Part shown: positions 19,071-26,306 of the stretch, piece by piece
How the letters are laid out: each line of letters begins with the position of its first letter
Numbering within the stretch: the stretch's first letter is position 1
Assembly (NCBI RefSeq): GCF_018336935.1
Contig: NZ_CP068771.1
Span: 4,030,001-4,094,000 of the forward strand
Direction of reading: 5' to 3'
DNA length: 64,000 nucleotides
Source: Serratia plymuthica
GTDB taxonomy: Bacteria > Pseudomonadota > Gammaproteobacteria > Enterobacterales > Enterobacteriaceae
The notes under the pieces: generated by a model
The model's database searches: none
The model's input: the letters and a program-made list of their open reading frames with translations, nothing else
What the model was told of the DNA's origin: nothing
Position numbers and translations under genes: made by a program

Positions 19071-19202
19071 ATTAAATTATCTTAAAAGCCCTTGTTTTGC
19101 GAAATGGATCCCTGCCAACCATTCAATTTCCACTTTAAACTGGAAAAAAAGCGGCTACACAGAAATTCTCCCCGGGGTTAGGGTAAGACATCAAAGAAAG
19201 CG

Positions 19203-19307
19203 GGAAATACCCGTCGCCTTTCAAGCTGCAGCGTTGTTGGCTGCTTTACAAGACCCACACGCTGACCGCCTGGCTGCGACTTGAAATTCATAGGGTATAT
19301 TCAAGTG
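19203..19307. repeat. Dispersed palindromic repeat, left of the catabolic block
   Basis: About 105 bases begin GGAAATACCCGTCGCCTTTCAA and end TTGAAATTCATAGGGTATATTC, the ends being imperfect inverted copies. The stretch 19223-19244 recurs exactly, in inverted orientation, at 24919-24940. It could form a long stem-loop just upstream of the PRD gene. Confidence 0.65.
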
Positions 19308-19355
19308 ATGCATTGTGCGACTTACGAATAATGTTGGAACCTGGGGTATTGAAAA

Positions 19356-19703
19356 GTGAATGAAGGATCTGTTGCGAGAGAAAAAAATGAACGGTCTGAC
19401 ATCAGTGAGGCTGGGGCGATCACCGATCAGGTGCTGGCCGATATTACCGCCATGCTGAATGCAGAAGACATTTATACCAATGCGGTGCAGCAACAGATGC
19501 TGGAATCGCATATTCGCGCCATGGTACTGCGTTCAATCACCGGTGAGCCTTTGCCGGAAGTCGATAAATCGCTGTTTGACGAGATTTCAGAAGAGTCGAT
19601 GAAAATGGCGCAACGGGTAGTCGATAAATTTTCGACGCTACCTATCGAAGAAGCCTATTTACTTTCAGTACATTTTGAAGTGGCAAGAGATAATAACCAA
19701 TAG
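19356..19703 (+). CDS. Stand-alone PRD-domain protein (EF_0829/AHA_3910-like)
   Basis: The 115-residue protein resembles a single PTS regulation domain, with the helix-rich ITDQVLADITAMLN start and the LPIEEAYLLSVHFEVA end carrying a potential regulatory histidine. There is no DNA- or RNA-binding domain, so it may act by binding partners such as the regulator at 26307. The start appears to be GTG with no strong ribosome-binding site. It opens the catabolic operon; the same gene order is known to me from Enterococcus and Aeromonas clusters of unassigned function. Confidence 0.75.
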   Translation: MNEGSVAREKNERSDISEAGAITDQVLADITAMLNAEDIYTNAVQQQMLESHIRAMVLRSITGEPLPEVDKSLFDEISEESMKMAQRVVDKFSTLPIEEAYLLSVHFEVARDNNQ

Positions 19704-19738
19704 CATTTAACGCATTCATCTCATCAGGAGAAAATACC

Positions 19739-20104
19739 ATGGGTCAAATTACCGTAGTGATTGGCGATCGTCTGGGCAAAGGCCAGAAAGTCGGCCAGGG
19801 CATTGAAACAGCAGGCGGAAAGGCCATCGTTATCCCTGGCGTAGCGGCGGATATGAAGCTGGGCGACGTAATGAAAGCGGAAGGTGCGCAACTGGGAATT
19901 TCTTTCTGCGGCAGCGGCGGCGCCGGGGCCATTACCGCGCAGACCAAATATGGCTACAAAGCCAAATACGGTATGCGCTCCATCGATGAAGGCGTGACGG
20001 CAATCAACGAAGGTTATACCGTGCTGGGTTTTGGCTTTATGGATAAAGAAGAACTGGGCCAAAAACTGGTGGAAGCCTACATCAAAAAACACGGCAACCC
20101 GTAA
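19739..20104 (+). CDS. Glycine-rich SFCGS-family protein (DUF2620/YhfU-like)
   Basis: The 121-residue cytoplasmic protein carries the defining LGISFCGSGGAGAITAQTKYG segment at about residues 50-72. The N-terminus (ITVVIGDRLGKGQKV) resembles a small Rossmann or EIIB-like fold. The family is found next to DUF4310-4312 membrane proteins and is thought to be part of that transport system, perhaps as a cytoplasmic coupling subunit; Cys59 is a candidate functional residue. A clear ribosome-binding site (CAGGAG) precedes it. Its stop overlaps the next start by one base. Confidence 0.8.
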   Translation: MGQITVVIGDRLGKGQKVGQGIETAGGKAIVIPGVAADMKLGDVMKAEGAQLGISFCGSGGAGAITAQTKYGYKAKYGMRSIDEGVTAINEGYTVLGFGFMDKEELGQKLVEAYIKKHGNP

Positions 20105-20400
20105 TGAAAGAACAATATACCACATCGGTAAAGGTGGAGGGCAAGGGGGACAGCAAAGCGAAAGCTTTTGCTTCCGCCTTGGCTAATGTGCAGGGCACGG
20201 TATTAAAATCCACCAGCAATATTCTGCTGCGCATTGAACCGCAGGATGTCAGCGTATTAAAAGCGGAAGAGAAAATAACAAAAGAGAAATTTCTCTTTTT
20301 CTTTTTGCCTCGAGAAAGAAAAGTCTACACCGTGGCTCTGGAAATAACCGTGAACGTGACAATGATCAATACAGAAAAGGTTGTCTTCGTCACGAAATAA
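20104..20400 (+). CDS. DUF4312-family protein
   Basis: The 98-residue protein has a KGDSKAKAFASALANVQ motif near residue 15 and alternating strands after residue 60, with no membrane segment. The family has no assigned function and occurs with DUF4310 and DUF4311 partners, so it is probably a soluble accessory subunit of the permease. It is translationally coupled (TAATG) to the SFCGS gene. Confidence 0.8.
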   Translation: MKEQYTTSVKVEGKGDSKAKAFASALANVQGTVLKSTSNILLRIEPQDVSVLKAEEKITKEKFLFFFLPRERKVYTVALEITVNVTMINTEKVVFVTK

Positions 20401-20430
20401 AAACGTTAGCATAAATCAAAGGGTATACTG

Positions 20431-21207
20431 ATGTTTTTAATCATCTTATTTAAGTCGCTTATTATTGGCGGACTGGTGGGGGTTGGCGTAGGGGCCGGCG
20501 CCGCACGCATGTTCCATGCTCCGACGACGCAGGGCATGGGCGCCTTCCGTACACTGGGCGAGCTGAATTCCTGCGAAGGCGATCCGGCTTCCCACTTCTC
20601 ATTCGGTCTGGGTTTCTTCTTCAACGCCTGGGCATCTTCCGTGGCGGCGGGTGCCTTCACGCAGGACGTTGACCACCGCATCATCCCTCATTGGGGCGCG
20701 GCAGCGTTGATGGTCAAGAACCGCAATCTGGCGCAAACGCTGCACGATCCGAAAAAAATGGCTATCGCCTGCGGCGTCATCGGCATGCTGGTGGTGGCGT
20801 TCCTCAATACCACCGCTTCCGCAGTGCCCGCTGCGTTGCAGGTTACCGCAATCAAAGTGCTGGTGCCGGCGGCCAACCTGCTGGTGAACACCGTGATGCC
20901 GGTGATCTTCTGGCTGGCGGCGATCGACGCCGGGCGTCGCTCCGGTTTCTGGGGCACCATTTTCGGCGGCCTGGCGCAGCTGATCATGGGTAACGCCGTG
21001 CCGGGTCTGGTGCTGGGTATCCTGATCGGTAAAGGCGTGGAAGAGAGCGGCTGGAACAAAATCACCAAGATCATGATGGCGGTGATCGTGCTGCTGTTCG
21101 TGCTGAGCGGTTTCTTCCGCGGCTTCGACATGAAAGTCCTCGAGTCCTTCAGCCTCGGCGTGCCGGGCTGGCTGGATACCATTCACAACACCCTGAGCGG
21201 TAAATAA
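20431..21207 (+). CDS. DUF4311-family membrane protein, putative transporter subunit
   Basis: The 258-residue protein has about six to seven membrane helices. A charged, conserved stretch follows the first helix (GMGAFRTLGELNSCEGDPASHF) and contains potential substrate-contacting residues. Together with DUF4310, encoded 11 bases downstream, it likely forms the membrane channel of an uncharacterised uptake system, possibly derived from a PTS EIIC; that origin is inference from glycine-rich helices and the PTS-type regulators nearby. Confidence 0.82.
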   Translation: MFLIILFKSLIIGGLVGVGVGAGAARMFHAPTTQGMGAFRTLGELNSCEGDPASHFSFGLGFFFNAWASSVAAGAFTQDVDHRIIPHWGAAALMVKNRNLAQTLHDPKKMAIACGVIGMLVVAFLNTTASAVPAALQVTAIKVLVPAANLLVNTVMPVIFWLAAIDAGRRSGFWGTIFGGLAQLIMGNAVPGLVLGILIGKGVEESGWNKITKIMMAVIVLLFVLSGFFRGFDMKVLESFSLGVPGWLDTIHNTLSGK

Positions 21208-21218
21208 GGAGCGGGACG

Positions 21219-21869
21219 ATGGAAGAACAAACCCAAAAAGGCTTCTGGTACGCCGACTGGTCATTCCCGATTTTTGTCGGCCTGCTCTCGTCCGGCGTGT
21301 TCGCCGGGACGCACATGTACTACCTGTACGGCATAGGCGCGTTTAACGAAGTGGCTTTCGTTTCCATGCTGCGCGCCGGGATGGACACCGGCGTTTATGG
21401 CGCGGTGGCGGCGTTCGGCGCCAGCTTCCTGTTTGCGCGCATCATTGAAGGTTCGCTGGTGGGCATTCTGGACATCGGCGGTGCGATCCAGACCGGTGTG
21501 GGGCTGGGCGTTCCGGCGCTGCTGCTGGGCGCGGGGATTATTTTCCCGGTCGCCAATTTTGCCGCCTCGCTGGTGACCGGCCTGGTGATTGGCCTGGCGA
21601 TTGGCTACCTGATCATTCTGGCGCGCAAATTTACCATCAACCAGAGCAATTCCACCTACGGCGCAGACGTGATGATGGGGGCAGGCAACTCCTCCGGCCG
21701 CTTCCTGGGGCCATTGATCATCCTGTCGGCGATGACCGCATCCATTCCGATTGGCGTAGGCTCGCTGCTTGGCGCGCTGCTGTTCTATATCTGGGGCAAG
21801 CCAATCACTGGCGGAGCGATCCTTGGCGCAATGCTGTTAGGGGCCATTTTCCCGGTAGCCATTGCTTAA
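21219..21869 (+). CDS. DUF4310-family membrane protein, putative transporter subunit
   Basis: The 216-residue protein has about six membrane helices, rich in glycine (VGLGVPALLLGAGIIFPVA; YGADVMMGAGNSSGRFLGP). It always accompanies DUF4311 in the clusters I know. AAGGAG precedes the ATG. No known transporter family is obvious from the sequence; the role is inferred from the pairing and the catabolic genes that follow. Confidence 0.82.
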   Translation: MEEQTQKGFWYADWSFPIFVGLLSSGVFAGTHMYYLYGIGAFNEVAFVSMLRAGMDTGVYGAVAAFGASFLFARIIEGSLVGILDIGGAIQTGVGLGVPALLLGAGIIFPVANFAASLVTGLVIGLAIGYLIILARKFTINQSNSTYGADVMMGAGNSSGRFLGPLIILSAMTASIPIGVGSLLGALLFYIWGKPITGGAILGAMLLGAIFPVAIA

Positions 21870-21937
21870 TCACCGTTCCAGAGCCGTGCGATAGTGGGGC
21901 GGTGCGCCGCCCCCTGCTGGAAAAGGAGTAGCGCAGT

Positions 21938-23077
21938 ATGTATGACTTAGTAATCCGACGCGCCAGGTTGGCGGATGACCGGTTGGTCGATCTGGCGGTT
22001 CAGGGCGGCAAGATTGTCGACGTTGGGCAGTTGAGCGATGACGTCAGCGCCCGCAGGCAGCTGGATCTGGCGGGTAACTGCCGCCTGAGCGCCGGTTGGA
22101 TCGACTCCCATGTGCACTGTTATCCCTCTTCGCCGATTTACCATGACGAACCGGATTTAGTGGGCGTAGCCAGCGGCGTGACCTCGGTGGTTGACGCCGG
22201 CAGCGCCGGCACCGACGACGTCGACGAGTTCTATGCCCTGACGCGCCGCGCCAAAACCAACGTGTTCGCTTTCCTGAATATCTCGCGCATCGGGCTGTTA
22301 CGCCAAAATGAGCTGGCCGACCTGGCGGACATCGACCCGCCGACGGTGAAACAATCCATCGATGCGTACCCCGGTTTCATCATCGGCATCAAGGCGCGCA
22401 TGAGCAGCAGCGTGGTGGGGCAAAACGGCATTGTGCCGCTGGTGCGCGCCAAACAGATACAGCAGGAAAACAACCGTTTGCCGCTGATGGTGCATATCGG
22501 CAATAACCCGCCGAATCTGGATGACATCGCCGATCTGCTGACCCGCGGCGACATCATTACCCACTGCTATAACGGCAAGCCGAACCGTATTCTGACCCCG
22601 GCGGGCACGCTGCGTGAGTCTATTCAGCGGGCGCTGAAACGCGGCGTGTTGCTCGACGTGGGCCACGGTACCGCCAGCTTCAGCTTTGACGTGGCGCGTC
22701 AGGCGATCGGGCTGGGCATTCTCCCGCACACCATCAGTTCCGATATTTACTGCCGCAACCGCATGGCCGGGCCGGTACACAGCCTGGCGACGGTGATGTC
22801 CAAATTCTTCAGCATTGGCCTGTCGCTGCCGCAGGTGATTGCCTGCGTGACGGAAAATGCTGCTTCGGCACTGCGCCTGACCAATAAAGGCCGGCTGGAG
22901 CCGGGTTATGACGCCGATTTTACCCTGTTCGATCTCCGCCAGGGGCCGCAGGTATTTGCCGACTCAGAAGGGCAATCGGTCGGCGGCGAACAGTTGTTGG
23001 TTCCGTTAGCTGCAGTGATTGCCGGGGAAATTCTATTAACCGACGAAGGGAAAGCCCATCATGTCTTCGATTTATGA
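21938..23077 (+). CDS. Amidohydrolase/deacetylase-family metalloenzyme (EF_0837/AHA_3915-like)
   Basis: The 379-residue protein has the amidohydrolase TIM-barrel plan: a beta-sandwich start (MYDLVIRRARLADDRLVDLAV), the metal motif SHVHCY (His58, His60), a likely bridging carboxylated lysine (GIKARMSS), HIGN, and the C-terminal VTENAASALRLTNKGRLEPGYDADFTLFD typical of N-acetylglucosamine deacetylase-like and dihydroorotase-like enzymes. It probably removes an N-acyl group from the imported compound. Ribosome-binding site AAAGGAG. Its 3' end overlaps the PLP gene by 17 bases. Confidence 0.85.
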   Translation: MYDLVIRRARLADDRLVDLAVQGGKIVDVGQLSDDVSARRQLDLAGNCRLSAGWIDSHVHCYPSSPIYHDEPDLVGVASGVTSVVDAGSAGTDDVDEFYALTRRAKTNVFAFLNISRIGLLRQNELADLADIDPPTVKQSIDAYPGFIIGIKARMSSSVVGQNGIVPLVRAKQIQQENNRLPLMVHIGNNPPNLDDIADLLTRGDIITHCYNGKPNRILTPAGTLRESIQRALKRGVLLDVGHGTASFSFDVARQAIGLGILPHTISSDIYCRNRMAGPVHSLATVMSKFFSIGLSLPQVIACVTENAASALRLTNKGRLEPGYDADFTLFDLRQGPQVFADSEGQSVGGEQLLVPLAAVIAGEILLTDEGKAHHVFDL

Positions 23078-24179
23078 AAAATATAATTTAAAACAAGTGA
23101 TTAATACTTCCGGCCGTATGACCGTTCTCGGCGTATCTACCCCGAGCCAGGAGGTGATTGACGCTGTCGACTACGGCCTGAACCACTATTTTGAAATCAA
23201 GGATCTGGTTAACAAGACCGGTGCTTACATCGCCGATCTGCTGAATGTGGAAGATGCCGTGATCGTGTCCTGCGCCTCGGCGGGTATCGCCCAGTCGGTG
23301 GCGGCGGTGATCGTCAAAGACAACGCCAACCTGCTGGTGAACCTGCATTCGGCACCGATCACCGTACCGCGCGAGATTGTGTTGCCGCGCGGTCACAACG
23401 TGAACTTCGGCGCCCCGGTCGACACCATGGTTGCCCTCGGCGGCGGCAAGGTGGTTGAGGCGGGTTATGCCAACGAATGCTCCGCAGAGCAGCTCGAGGC
23501 CTGCATCACGCCGCAAACGGCGGCGATCCTGTACATCAAATCGCACCACTGCGTGCAGAAAAGCATTCTCTCCGTCGAGCAGGCAGCGGTCGTGGCGCGC
23601 AAGCACAACCTGCCGCTGATCGTCGACGCCGCCGCGGAAGAAGATCTGATGTGTTACTACCAGATGGGGGCCGATCTGGTGATCTACAGCGGCGCCAAGG
23701 CCATCGAAGGCCCGACCAGCGGCCTGGTTATCGGCAAAAAACAGTACGTCGAGTGGGTGAAGCTGCAGTCCGGCGGCATCGGCCGGGCGATGAAGGTCGG
23801 CAAAGAGGGCATCCTCGGCCTGACACAGGCGATTGAAAGCTACCTGACACGTGAAAAAACCACCGGTGAGCAGATGGTGGCGCGCATGACGCCGTTTATC
23901 ACCAGCCTGAATTCGCTGACCGGCATCAGCGCCAAAACCGTCTGGGACAGCGCCGGCCGCGATATCGCCCGTGCTGAAATCACCTTTGACGAAGCGGTGC
24001 TGGGGCGCTCTACCACCGACATCGTCCAGGCGCTGAAAACCGGCGAGATCGCCATCTACTTCCGTGGCTACAAGGCCAATGAAGGCAAGATCGAAGTGGA
24101 TGTGCGTAGCGTCGACGAGCAGCAACTGATGACCGTCTTTAGCTGTATTAAAAATCTGTTCACGGAGAAACAAGCATGA
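23061..24179 (+). CDS. SelA-like PLP enzyme, DgaE-type ammonia-lyase
   Basis: The 372-residue fold-type I PLP enzyme is of the selenocysteine-synthase-like family. The Schiff-base lysine is Lys213 in YSGAKAIEGPTSG, and the PLP-ring aspartate lies in LIVDAAAEED. The best-known relative is DgaE, D-glucosaminate-6-phosphate ammonia-lyase of Salmonella, which gives KDGP plus ammonia. The next gene being a KDGP-type aldolase makes the same chemistry likely here, but the substrate may differ because the mannose-type PTS of the dga operon is absent. It overlaps the aldolase gene by 4 bases. Confidence 0.85.
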   Translation: MSSIYEKYNLKQVINTSGRMTVLGVSTPSQEVIDAVDYGLNHYFEIKDLVNKTGAYIADLLNVEDAVIVSCASAGIAQSVAAVIVKDNANLLVNLHSAPITVPREIVLPRGHNVNFGAPVDTMVALGGGKVVEAGYANECSAEQLEACITPQTAAILYIKSHHCVQKSILSVEQAAVVARKHNLPLIVDAAAEEDLMCYYQMGADLVIYSGAKAIEGPTSGLVIGKKQYVEWVKLQSGGIGRAMKVGKEGILGLTQAIESYLTREKTTGEQMVARMTPFITSLNSLTGISAKTVWDSAGRDIARAEITFDEAVLGRSTTDIVQALKTGEIAIYFRGYKANEGKIEVDVRSVDEQQLMTVFSCIKNLFTEKQA

Positions 24180-24916
24180 AGCTGCAGCCAAATTATTATC
24201 GCGACCGTCTGTGCCTGAACGTGCTGGCTGGTTCCAAAGGCAACGCACAGGACATCTACGCTGCGGCGGAAGGGCACGTGCTGGTTGGGGTTCTCTCCAG
24301 GAACTATCCGGACGTCGACAGCGCGGTGGCGGATATGCAGCACTATGCGCAACTGATCGAGAATGCGCTGTCGGTGGGCCTGGGAGCGGGCGATCCCAAA
24401 CAGTCCGCGATGGTCAGCCTGATTGCCCAGCGCGTTCAGCCGCAGCACGTCAATCAGGTGTTTACCGGCGTGGGCACCAGCCGCGCGCTGCTGGGCCAGA
24501 GCGACAGCGTGGTGAACGGGCTGGTTTCTCCGACCGGTCGCGTCGGCTTTGTGAAGATCTCAACCGGCCCGCTGAGCGCTGCCGCGCCAGACGGCATCGT
24601 GCCGGTCGAGACGGCCATCGCCATGCTGAAAGATATGGGCGGCAGTTCCATCAAGTATTTCCCGATGGGCGGTCTGAAGTGCAAAGAAGAATACCAGTAC
24701 GTGGCTAAAGCCTGCGCCGAGCATGATTTTATGCTGGAGCCGACTGGCGGCATCGATCTGGAAAACTTCGAGCCGATCGTCGAGATCGCGTTGGCCGCCG
24801 GCGTGAAGCGGATTATTCCGCATATTTACAGCTCCATTATCGATTCCGCCACCGGCGATACCCGCCCGCAGGATGTGAAAACCCTGCTGGCGATGAGCAA
24901 AAAGCTGGTGGGTTAA
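24176..24916 (+). CDS. KDGP-type aldolase (DgaF family)
   Basis: The 246-residue TIM-barrel aldolase family (DgaF, EF_0839/AHA_3917). Conserved stretches include GGSSIKYFPMGGLKCKEEY, with the probable Schiff-base lysine, and LEPTGGIDLENF. DgaF splits 2-keto-3-deoxygluconate-6-phosphate into pyruvate and glyceraldehyde-3-phosphate, which would feed the products of this pathway into glycolysis. It is the last tightly spaced gene of the operon; a palindromic repeat follows directly. Confidence 0.85.
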   Translation: MKLQPNYYRDRLCLNVLAGSKGNAQDIYAAAEGHVLVGVLSRNYPDVDSAVADMQHYAQLIENALSVGLGAGDPKQSAMVSLIAQRVQPQHVNQVFTGVGTSRALLGQSDSVVNGLVSPTGRVGFVKISTGPLSAAAPDGIVPVETAIAMLKDMGGSSIKYFPMGGLKCKEEYQYVAKACAEHDFMLEPTGGIDLENFEPIVEIALAAGVKRIIPHIYSSIIDSATGDTRPQDVKTLLAMSKKLVG

Positions 24917-24961
24917 GCGCAGCCAACAACGCTGCAGCTTCAAGTAAGGAAGGTATATCGG
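24917..24961. repeat. Half copy of the dispersed repeat, right of the catabolic operon
   Basis: The 45 bases begin GCGCAGCCAACAACGCTGCA and end AAGGAAGGTATATCGG. Positions 24919-24940 are the exact reverse complement of 19223-19244. The element starts right at the aldolase stop, so the operon is bracketed by inverted copies. Confidence 0.6.
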
Positions 24962-25000
24962 ATGACGTAAGGCAGGGAGGCTATAGGTTGTGTCTCTACG

Positions 25001-25018
25001 GGCGCGGTATACCGCGCC
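25001..25018. promoter_or_regulatory. 18-bp perfect palindrome upstream of the lactonase
   Basis: GGCGCGGTATACCGCGCC is fully self-complementary without a loop and ends 21 bases before the lactonase start, where it would lie in the leader or overlap a promoter. It looks like an operator for a dimeric regulator, though an RNA hairpin is possible. No binding protein is known. Confidence 0.4.
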
Positions 25019-25039
25019 GTTACCTCTCTAAGGATAATT

Positions 25040-26254
25040 ATGCGAAACTGGCAAACTTCCCCCTTACGTACTGCGCTAACTCTGGCGCTGCTGGCTATCG
25101 CCAGCCCGGCGCTGCATGCCGAGGATACAATGAACTCCACGTCATCTCATTTTGCTTATATCGGTACTTACAACCCCAACGGCGAAGGCGTTTACCGGGT
25201 GCAGGTCGATCCGGCCAGCGGCGCGCTGAGCGCTAAAACGTTGGTCAGCAACCAGCCTAATCCGGCGCAGCTGACTCTGGATGCCCAAGGGCGGACGCTG
25301 TATGTCGCCAGCGAAGTGGCCGATTTTAACGGCAGCAAGCACGGCGGTATCATCGCCTATCGCATCAACCCGGTTGATGGCGGGCTGACGCAGCTGAATC
25401 AGGTTGATTCTCAGGGGGCAGGGCCGGTTTATCTTTCCCTGACGCCGGACGGCCGCCATCTGCTGGTGGCGAACTACGTCAGCGGAAGCCTGGCGGTGTT
25501 CCCGGTTGAAAATGACGGTAAATTGGGCAACGCCAGTTCAGTACAACAGGATCAGGGGCCGGCAGGTGCGGGTAAACCGGCGGCGGCGGTGGAGGGCAGT
25601 TTTGCCGCCAGCGACCACAATGGCCCGCACGCGCATATGATCGCCAGCGATCCGAGCGGCAAGTTTGTGTTTTCTACCGATCTGGGGTTGGATCGCCTTT
25701 ACCAGTGGCGCTTTGACGGCGCAAGCGGCCAGCTGTCGCCGAACGATCCGCCGTGGATCGCCGCCTCTTCCGCCGGTGCCGGCCCGCGTCACTTCGTGTT
25801 CCATCCGGACGGCAAGACGGTGCTGTTAGTGAACGAAGAGGCTTCGACGCTGACCAGCTACCGTTTCGACAGCCAAAAAGGTACTCTGAAACAATTACAT
25901 GTCGTCTCTTCGCTGCCGGCCGATTATAAGGGCACCAGCTTTGCCTCGGGCTTGGTCCTGAGCGAGGACGGCAAGAATCTGTACGTCGCCAACCGGCTGC
26001 ATAACAGCATCGCGCAGTTCAGCGTTGGCGCCGACGGCGAACTGAAGCCGGTGGCGGAGATCTGGACGCGCGGTGACTATCCGCGATCGTTGACGCTGAG
26101 CCCGGACGGGCATTATCTCTATGCGATGAATCAGCGCAGCGATAACGTCACCCGTTTCAGCCTGGACAAGGTCAGCGGCAAACTCAGCTTTGTCGAGGGC
26201 TATACGCCGGTGGGCAGCCCCTCGCAAATGGTGTTCCTGCCGGTGGCGAAGTAA
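25040..26254 (+). CDS. Exported lactonase, 6-phosphogluconolactonase-like beta-propeller
   Basis: The 404-residue protein has a Sec signal peptide (LTLALLAIASPALHAED, cleavage after about residue 27) and a seven-bladed propeller of the YbhE/lactonase family, with repeats such as YIGTYNPNGEGVYRV, GPRHFVFHPDGKTVLLVNE and YPRSLTLSPDGHYLYAMNQ. Cytoplasmic relatives hydrolyse 6-phosphogluconolactone; an exported one more likely opens sugar lactones in the periplasm. AAGGA precedes the ATG. It sits between the catabolic operon and its regulator, so it may prepare the substrate; this is inference. Confidence 0.82.
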   Translation: MRNWQTSPLRTALTLALLAIASPALHAEDTMNSTSSHFAYIGTYNPNGEGVYRVQVDPASGALSAKTLVSNQPNPAQLTLDAQGRTLYVASEVADFNGSKHGGIIAYRINPVDGGLTQLNQVDSQGAGPVYLSLTPDGRHLLVANYVSGSLAVFPVENDGKLGNASSVQQDQGPAGAGKPAAAVEGSFAASDHNGPHAHMIASDPSGKFVFSTDLGLDRLYQWRFDGASGQLSPNDPPWIAASSAGAGPRHFVFHPDGKTVLLVNEEASTLTSYRFDSQKGTLKQLHVVSSLPADYKGTSFASGLVLSEDGKNLYVANRLHNSIAQFSVGADGELKPVAEIWTRGDYPRSLTLSPDGHYLYAMNQRSDNVTRFSLDKVSGKLSFVEGYTPVGSPSQMVFLPVAK

Positions 26255-26306
26255 CTCGTTGCCCGCCTGATTTCCCCGGGCGGGCACCTTAATTGACGGA
26301 AAGAGA

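Noticed and set aside
18829..19071. 80-codon plus-strand frame across the rnk leader
   Set aside because: It runs antisense through the hairpins and terminator, and structure explains the sequence better than coding.
19080..19355. Sigma-54 promoter for the catabolic operon, as in the Salmonella dga operon
   Set aside because: No GG-N10-GC pattern with the usual flanks stands out, and the regulator is of PRD/HTH type without an AAA+ sigma-54 activation domain.
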